Assembly (NCBI GenBank): GCA_013425425.1
Contig: JACCLJ010000072.1
Span: forward strand, 1-6,877
DNA: 6,877 nucleotides
Reading direction: 5' to 3'
Origin: Microcaldota archaeon
Lineage (GTDB): Archaea > Micrarchaeota > Micrarchaeia > Anstonellales > Bilamarchaeaceae
This document shows positions 1 through 4,073 of the stretch, piece by piece. Position 1 is the first letter of the stretch, and every line of letters starts with the position of its first letter. A model generated the notes under the pieces. It worked only from the letters and a program-made list of their open reading frames with translations. It had not been told where the DNA came from and did no database searches. The position numbers and the translations under genes are program-made.

Positions 1-366
1 TCCGTCGGGCATCATGAAAGGCCCATCCTCAGCCCCTGCGGTATTGATTGGCCCGGACATGGGCACCGGTGCTTCGAATTCATCCGAATGAAGTTCTGGC
101 GGTATTTTGTCCGTTTCAGGAGTGATTTTCACTGCATCTTCAGGAATTGCCTCTTCCCGCGAAACCAATTTCAGGATGCATTCGCCGCCTGCGCATTCGA
201 ATCCGCCGTTGCAGTCCGTATCACTATTGCATTCAGGCTGCTGTGCCGGAGGCTGTCCTTGAGGCGGTTGAACCGGCGGTATTATCGGAGGCTGCTCAGG
301 CTGCGTGCATCCGAACAATAAAAATCCAAACATCAAAATTCCCAGAAAGATTATCCTTTTTTCCAT
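1..366 (-). CDS. Lipoprotein, probable start of a PD40/TolB-like propeller (partial)
   Basis: Reading leftward from the ATG at 366 gives 122 codons without a stop, so the C-terminal part lies beyond the left edge. Residues 1-20 are a lipoprotein signal peptide: basic MEKR, a hydrophobic core, then lipobox LFGC with Cys20 as the lipid-anchored residue. Residues 21-45 are a Pro/Gln-rich linker. Residues 46-63 form a small four-Cys motif (CNSDTDCNGGFECAGGEC; C46, C52, C58, C63) of the CxxDxDC type seen in archaeal surface proteins. Near the edge, 'GPINTAGAEDGPFMMPDG' (residues 105-122) resembles the first strand of a PD40/TolB-like blade ('INT..xE.gPF.tPDG'), so I infer a beta-propeller anchored outside the membrane. 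It is the last visible gene of the four-lipoprotein operon, 1 nt after the stop of the gene before it. The lipoprotein call is firm; the propeller call rests on one blade. Confidence 0.8.
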   Translation of the reverse strand, partial: MEKRIIFLGILMFGFLLFGCTQPEQPPIIPPVQPPQGQPPAQQPECNSDTDCNGGFECAGGECILKLVSREEAIPEDAVKITPETDKIPPELHSDEFEAPVPMSGPINTAGAEDGPFMMPDG

Positions 367-367
367 T

Positions 368-1378
368 TCATTCTCCTCCGTTCATCCATGCATCCAAGGC
401 AGGCCTTTCCGTTCCATCATCATTCAGCAGACCCATGCTGTCAAACGGCGCTTCAGTACCCGGATCGTACAGGAAACTCCAAACCATTACCTCTACGTCC
501 ATTCCGTCCGTTAACTCGAACAACCTTGTAACATATTGTGCCTGCTTGGCATCGCTGCTTTCCCAGCCGGGCGGGTATGCCTCGCTATACCAGCCGATTT
601 CAGTGAATGCAATCGGCTTAGTTGTATGCTGGCTTATCTCAGTATAATAATCTGCAGGAATGTCGGCCGGGTCTTTGAACACAAGGCAGGGATACGTAGT
701 AAACACTGCCATATCGCTCTTGAACCGGCCCATTATATCCCATTCAGCTTTGCTGGAATCGCAGGAATTTTCCTGCCAGAACGTGCAGCCCTTCATACTC
801 TCAAGCTGGAATACTGTAAACACTTTCGTATTTGGGGACGCTGCCTTAACCGCATCATAAACCTCATTATAGAATGCAACGAACTCCTCGAAATCTTCCG
901 GGGATTTTTCGTACATGATATTCGTTTCTATTCCCATCGCGAAATATTCCGGCTTGTATTTTTCAGCAAATGCAACCGCGCTATCCTTGTAAGCTTGCTT
1001 CGTCGCCTCATCAAGCGGCCTGATAAGCTGGCCGGTGCCCTGCGTGTAATAAGTGACTTCTATCAAAGGGATATAATCATAGGTCGATGCAAGCTCTGCC
1101 ACTACCTTCGGTGAGCCTTGCCCTTCAAGCTCGTTCCAGTCGCCTGCCCACATTACGATATCGCCTGCTTCCCTTGCTTCGGTAAAGAACTGCGCGAAAT
1201 CGTTTCCGGTAAAGCTTTTGGGAGAAAGGCTTACCCCTTTCAGCGGATAAACGCTTGCATTCTGAGGCGGTTCCACCGGAGGTTGAACCGGCGGTTGAAC
1301 TGGTGGCTCTGGCTGCGTACAGCCAAACAGCAGAACTGCTGCAAATAGGATACCTAAAATGAATAATTTGTTCTTCAT
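368..1378 (-). CDS. Lipoprotein with clan GH-A-like (TIM-barrel) glycoside hydrolase domain
   Basis: 336 residues. Residues 1-20 are a lipoprotein signal peptide with lipobox LFGC (Cys20). Residues 23-39 are a proline-rich spacer built from PPV(Q/E) units. The rest, about 45-336, reads like a beta/alpha barrel of glycoside hydrolase clan GH-A: 'LKGVSLSP' (strand 1), 'DIVMWAGDW' (2), 'YIPLIEVTYY' (3), 'YFAMGIETN' (4), 'VFTVFQLE' (5), 'KPIAFTEIGWYSE' (7) and 'VEVMVWSFLYDP' (8). Glu151 after strand 4 fits the acid/base and Glu260 after strand 7 fits the nucleophile; Trp300 fits the strand-8 aromatic of the clan. Cys198 and Cys206 could form a disulfide. The family (GH53-like, GH113-like or a new one) and the substrate cannot be read from sequence. 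It probably acts on a polysaccharide or glycoprotein outside the cell. The strand-4 motif has Ile where many GH-A families have Asn before the Glu. It is third in the lipoprotein operon, 4 nt after the propeller gene. Confidence 0.8.
   Translation of the reverse strand: MKNKLFILGILFAAVLLFGCTQPEPPVQPPVQPPVEPPQNASVYPLKGVSLSPKSFTGNDFAQFFTEAREAGDIVMWAGDWNELEGQGSPKVVAELASTYDYIPLIEVTYYTQGTGQLIRPLDEATKQAYKDSAVAFAEKYKPEYFAMGIETNIMYEKSPEDFEEFVAFYNEVYDAVKAASPNTKVFTVFQLESMKGCTFWQENSCDSSKAEWDIMGRFKSDMAVFTTYPCLVFKDPADIPADYYTEISQHTTKPIAFTEIGWYSEAYPPGWESSDAKQAQYVTRLFELTDGMDVEVMVWSFLYDPGTEAPFDSMGLLNDDGTERPALDAWMNGGE
373..379 (-). promoter_or_regulatory. Ribosome-binding site inside the upstream gene
   Basis: On the minus strand GGAGGAG lies 6 nt before the ATG at 366. 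It is formed by the last codons (Gly-Gly-Glu) of the preceding lipoprotein gene, whose TGA overlaps the spacer. This suggests translational coupling and supports the start chosen for the edge gene. Confidence 0.75.
1262..1309 (-). repeat. 12-bp tandem repeat encoding a PPV(Q/E) linker
   Basis: Four degenerate 12-nt units encode E-P-P-V, Q-P-P-V, Q-P-P-V and E-P-P-Q (residues 24-39 of the GH-like lipoprotein). This is a rigid proline-rich spacer directly after the lipidated Cys that would hold the enzyme domain away from the membrane. The third codon positions differ between units, so it is not a recent slippage product, though the copy number could vary between strains. Confidence 0.75.
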
Positions 1379-1382
1379 AGTT

Positions 1383-1388
1383 TCACCT
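1383..1388 (-). promoter_or_regulatory. Ribosome-binding site overlapping the upstream stop codon
   Basis: AGGTGA on the minus strand lies 4 nt before the ATG at 1378. Its TGA is also the stop codon of the propeller lipoprotein gene, so termination and re-initiation are physically linked. The same hexamer precedes the first gene of the operon. Confidence 0.75.
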
Positions 1389-2606
1389 TTCTATCCAGCT
1401 CGCGGAGTGCGCTCCCAGCGGGAACACGTTATATGGATATCCTTCCAAATCCTCAAAGGCGCCGTTCTTATAAAGGTAAAGACTTTGCTTCACGTCCACT
1501 GCCTCGGTTGAGCCGCCGGTTTGCCTTATGAAAAGTATTCCTCCTTCCTTCCACTCCGGCACCATGTTCGCGTAATTTGAATCGAGAATCGTCTCGTCTT
1601 TCGTATCAACATCAACGACAACCAGTTCATAAACCCCGAATGGCTCGTTCAATTTTCCGGTTTTCAATCTTGAAATTGCTATTTCGCGGTTATCGGGGCT
1701 CATGTCCGGGTCCGCGTCTATCCCTATCGGGTATGGCCCCTGGTTTTCTTCGCCAGAGGGGTTCGCCCCGCCGTTCGTTATTTTCTCCGCGTTCATTCCG
1801 TCCGCGCCCATAATCCATACCTGCGTGGGAATCGTCCACGGGTAATTCTGCTGCGGCAGCCTGCTGAAAGCTATTTTCGTGCCGTCCTCCGACCAGGAGC
1901 AATCAAAATCCATGTATTCGCTGTCATTCGTCAATTGAACAAGATTCTTGCCCGCATCGATTGTATAGAGATGGTTGTTCATTCCAGTTCCGCTTCCTGC
2001 AGAAAATATGGTTTTTCCGTTTACCGGAGAATAATCCGGATTGTTTATGCCAGTCAAATCGAATCCGCATGTAAGGCAGTCCATTTCCTCACTATCCAGA
2101 TGCAGCAGGTAAAGCTCTGCCGCGTCCTTGTCATTTATCCTTCCATCGCCATCAGTATCAGAGCAGGCGGCATTCGCCATGATTGTTTTCGAATCAACTG
2201 CCTGCCCGCCGATGAAATGGCAGCCCGTATTTGTTATCTGCGTGACATGTTCAGTTCCTAAATCCATCACAAAGAGCTGCTTCCTGGAAGCAAGCTGGCC
2301 ATCCGAAGCATATATTTTCCTGTTGCAGTCAGCATCGTTGATGAAATTGCCCTTAAGCTCGTAGTTTCCATCGAGGCATGCTGGGTCATTGAGAACATAT
2401 CTCATCGAACTGAAAATCACGTCCGCATCTGCAGGAATTTCGCCAACGAGAACCCCTTCGGGCAGTTGCTGCGGAGGCTCCCTTGCAATCGGTTCTTCAG
2501 GCCCTGCTGCAGGCGGCTGGACCGGGTGCTGCACTTCGGGAGTTTCCTGCTGCGTGCAACCGCATAGCAAAACAACTGCAAAAAGAAGAATGAGGAGAAG
2601 CCGCAT
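1383..2606 (-). CDS. Lipoprotein with TolB/PD40-like beta-propeller and an EF-hand-like loop
   Basis: 407 residues from the ATG at 2606. The reading frame stays open upstream to 2714, but that extension is basic, overlaps the previous gene, and would bury the signal peptide; MRLLLILLFAVVLLCGC with lipobox LCGC (Cys17) marks the real start, which also has an RBS. Residues 18-50 are a Pro/Gln/Glu-rich linker. From about 60 on there are repeated PD40-type blade motifs: 'DYSPVNGKTIFSAG' (191-204), 'SWSEDGTKIAFSR' (237-249), 'DMSPDNREIAISR' (301-313) and 'PEWKEGGILFIRQ' (350-362). Each is followed by a strand with 'xLYxxD' or 'xVWIMxAD' character. Such propellers usually serve as binding scaffolds outside the membrane; no catalytic residues are evident. 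Residues 150-161 (DTDGDGRINDKD) fit an EF-hand/dockerin-type Ca2+ loop set between blades. Several Cys (77, 94, 129, 148, 177, 180, 236) could form disulfides. It is second in the operon, 2 nt after the small lipoprotein gene. The ligand is unknown. Confidence 0.85.
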   Translation of the reverse strand: MRLLLILLFAVVLLCGCTQQETPEVQHPVQPPAAGPEEPIAREPPQQLPEGVLVGEIPADADVIFSSMRYVLNDPACLDGNYELKGNFINDADCNRKIYASDGQLASRKQLFVMDLGTEHVTQITNTGCHFIGGQAVDSKTIMANAACSDTDGDGRINDKDAAELYLLHLDSEEMDCLTCGFDLTGINNPDYSPVNGKTIFSAGSGTGMNNHLYTIDAGKNLVQLTNDSEYMDFDCSWSEDGTKIAFSRLPQQNYPWTIPTQVWIMGADGMNAEKITNGGANPSGEENQGPYPIGIDADPDMSPDNREIAISRLKTGKLNEPFGVYELVVVDVDTKDETILDSNYANMVPEWKEGGILFIRQTGGSTEAVDVKQSLYLYKNGAFEDLEGYPYNVFPLGAHSASWIER

Positions 2607-2608
2607 CG

Positions 2609-3067
2609 TCAGCACTCCACCGAATCTATGATCTTGTCCACCATCGCCTTGTTGCCATCGTATGTGTCCCTTCCGCATCCGACAATGACGACGTATATGT
2701 TGTTGCCTTCGCACGAAACGGCCCTTATCGAGCCCTTGTACTGGTTATTCTCATCGCTCGCCCTGACCGTGAAATCCGCGGACGACGCGCCCACGTATTC
2801 ATTTTCTATGGTAAGCCCGCTGACGTTCCCCCACATGCCCTTTATGTAATTCACGAAATTGCCGAAGGATGGCTGGTTCCCGAATTTGCTTGCGCTTATC
2901 TGGCAGCCCTGCGACATGGTTTTGAAAACCTCATCGCCTGCGGTCTGCTGCTCCGTGCCGACGGGATAGCTCATGCTGAATTTCTCATCAGTGAATGTTT
3001 CCCATTTCGGCTCGAGGCAGCCGGATAACAAGAATATGGCGAGTAAAGCTACTGCGAATCTTTTCAT
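2609..3067 (-). CDS. Small lipoprotein, PsbP/Mog1-like fold suspected
   Basis: 152 residues and the first gene of the minus-strand operon. Residues 1-17 form a lipoprotein signal peptide (MKRFAVALLAIFLLSGC, lipobox LSGC, Cys17). The mature part starts 'LEPKWETFTDEKFSMSYPVGTE'-like: an opening 'F.d..FS.SYP' strand, later 'SFGNFVNYIKGMWGNVSGLTIENE' as a helix and strand, then 'KGSIRAVSCEGNNIYVVIVGC' as paired strands, and a final helix 'AMVDKIIDSVEC'. This order and the 'FsmsYP' opening are typical of PsbP/Mog1/DcrB-like small lipoproteins, which have no enzymatic role in general. The assignment is by pattern only. Cys55, Cys119, Cys131 and the terminal Cys152 give up to two disulfides after lipidation of Cys17. 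AGGTGA 7 nt before the ATG supports this start. A TATA box lies about 35 bp upstream of the ATG. The binding partner is unknown. Confidence 0.8.
   Translation of the reverse strand: MKRFAVALLAIFLLSGCLEPKWETFTDEKFSMSYPVGTEQQTAGDEVFKTMSQGCQISASKFGNQPSFGNFVNYIKGMWGNVSGLTIENEYVGASSADFTVRASDENNQYKGSIRAVSCEGNNIYVVIVGCGRDTYDGNKAMVDKIIDSVEC
2615..2621 (-). promoter_or_regulatory. Ribosome-binding site that fixes the propeller-gene start
   Basis: GGTGGAG on the minus strand lies 8 nt before the ATG at 2606, within the Val-Glu codons at the end of the small lipoprotein gene. Together with the signal peptide it favours the start at 2606 over the upstream ATG at 2714. Confidence 0.65.
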
Positions 3068-3074
3068 AAGACGT

Positions 3075-3080
3075 TCACCT
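3075..3080 (-). promoter_or_regulatory. Ribosome-binding site of the lipoprotein operon's first gene
   Basis: AGGTGA on the minus strand, 7 nt before the ATG at 3067. The TATA position predicts transcription starting at about 3078-3081, so the leader would be only a dozen or so nucleotides with the RBS near its 5' end. Confidence 0.65.
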
Positions 3081-3097
3081 GATTTACTATCGAAACC

Positions 3098-3110
3098 AAA
3101 TTATTTAAAA
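3098..3110 (-). promoter_or_regulatory. Archaeal TATA box of the lipoprotein operon
   Basis: The minus strand reads TTTTAAATAATTT, with TTTAAATA as the core TATA. Counting about 25-26 nt from its centre puts the transcription start near 3080, just upstream of the RBS. The preceding bases (TCCGGT) are only a weak match to a TFB recognition element. The same 13 bases occur in the opposite orientation at 3147-3159. Confidence 0.65.
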
Positions 3111-3146
3111 ACCGGACATAAACACAAACCATCCATAACTACTACA

Positions 3147-3159
3147 TTTTAAATAATTT
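3147..3159 (+). promoter_or_regulatory. Archaeal TATA box of the helical-protein gene
   Basis: The plus strand reads TTTTAAATAATTT. The core's centre is about 26 nt before the ATG at 3178, the normal archaeal TATA-to-transcription-start distance, so transcription should begin at or within a few bases of that ATG, giving a leaderless message. A weak AAGGT 4 nt before the ATG would lie outside or at the very edge of such a transcript. Confidence 0.65.
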
Positions 3160-3177
3160 AGGTTGAATAAGGTATGC

Positions 3178-4062
3178 ATGAACAGGTTGTATGACGGGAA
3201 TTGCCGCATAATAACGGAGCAGATAGAAAGCCTGCGGAAATACAAAAACGCAGGAAAGCTCATAGGCACGTACAGGACGCTGATTGAAAGGCAGTACGAC
3301 GGCGCGAGAAAAGAGCTTGCAATCAAAAAGGGATCGGCGATCATCAGCGTATTCGAATTCCAGCTGAATCCGGCAGCAAGAGGCAGCAACGATGTTTTCG
3401 ACAGCAGGGTTGCGGAAAACGCGGTTCGCGCGCTCGAACTGTTCGGCAGGCTGATAGAGAACCTTCCTGAAGAAAGCGTGGCGGACGATTACATAAGGAT
3501 GGTTGTTGCGATAGGCGATAACGCCATGGGCAACATGCGGGCTGAAAACGCCCTTTCGATTGCCGGAGCTTCTTTTGATATTATTGGCAGCTGGAACTCA
3601 TGGAAGCTGGAAAATACGATGGCAAGGCTTCAGATGCTGGAGTGGTCGATATGCCGCGCAACGAGCGTAATCGGGCATCTTAATGCAAACACCATGCCGG
3701 AATTCGACGAGGACGGCGCGTGGAAGCTGCATCCGGAACGGAATGGGATTATCGCCTCCTACCTGAACCGCGGCATCCATGCGCTTGGGGAAGAAGGCGA
3801 TTTGGAGAAGTTCAGCATAATCCAGAATCTTTTTAAAAAACTGGATTGTGAAATCGAAAGGCTTGTCGAATCGCATAAGAGAAAGGACGGGATAGTCCAG
3901 TTCATCATAGACATGAACGAAAGGATCTCAATCAGCATTGCGGGGCAGAATCCGCCGGTGCCCAGGATGGTGGAAGCGCTCATAATGACGGGAATCCGCG
4001 GAATCGGGACGCTGCTCGAAATGAAAGGCATTCCTGCCGACAGGATGGAAAAAGCTAATTAA
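3178..4062 (+). CDS. Uncharacterised helix-rich cytoplasmic protein
   Basis: 294 residues from the ATG at 3178. A TTG 15 nt earlier is in frame but lies only 4 bp after the TATA box, so it should not be in the transcript; the TATA spacing points to the ATG at 3178. I do not recognise the family. There is no signal peptide, lipobox or membrane segment, so a soluble cytoplasmic protein is likely. The composition is strongly helical and charged: amphipathic stretches at about 8-50, 72-97, 100-170, 187-232 and 235-253, with a Gly/Pro break at 255-262 (GQNPPVPR) and a last helix at about 263-282 (ALIMTGIRGIGTLLEMKGI). It may be a helical-repeat solenoid, but no clear repeat unit is visible. Only three Cys are present (9, 159, 224), in contrast to the Cys-rich exported neighbours. 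It diverges from the lipoprotein operon and converges on the protease gene, so its role cannot be read from an operon. Confidence 0.8.
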   Translation: MNRLYDGNCRIITEQIESLRKYKNAGKLIGTYRTLIERQYDGARKELAIKKGSAIISVFEFQLNPAARGSNDVFDSRVAENAVRALELFGRLIENLPEESVADDYIRMVVAIGDNAMGNMRAENALSIAGASFDIIGSWNSWKLENTMARLQMLEWSICRATSVIGHLNANTMPEFDEDGAWKLHPERNGIIASYLNRGIHALGEEGDLEKFSIIQNLFKKLDCEIERLVESHKRKDGIVQFIIDMNERISISIAGQNPPVPRMVEALIMTGIRGIGTLLEMKGIPADRMEKAN

Positions 4063-4073
4063 AAAAGAAAAAA
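4061..4073 (-). terminator. T-rich archaeal terminator of the protease gene
   Basis: Immediately after the protease gene's TGA the minus strand reads TTTTTTCTTTTTT. Oligo-T runs on the coding strand are the usual archaeal intrinsic termination signal, and no hairpin is needed or seen. The tract overlaps the TAA of the convergent plus-strand gene (4060-4062). The plus strand has only A's here, so that gene has no matching T-tract of its own. Confidence 0.65.

Noticed and set aside
536..1114. Plus-strand open frame of 192 codons
   Set aside because: It is antisense to the GH-like lipoprotein, has no RBS or recognisable features, and its composition follows from the opposite strand.
2607..2714. 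In-frame upstream extension of the propeller lipoprotein to an ATG at 2714
   Set aside because: The 36 extra residues are basic and His/Arg/Gln-rich, overlap the preceding gene, and would bury a perfect lipoprotein signal peptide that begins at 2606 behind its own RBS.
3163..3177. TTG start for the helical-protein gene
   Set aside because: It lies 4 bp after the TATA box, upstream of the expected transcription start; the ATG at 3178 fits the leaderless spacing.
3068..3177. Possible small RNA or riboswitch in the divergent gap
   Set aside because: The gap is fully explained by two promoters and an RBS, and no stable stem-loop is evident between them.
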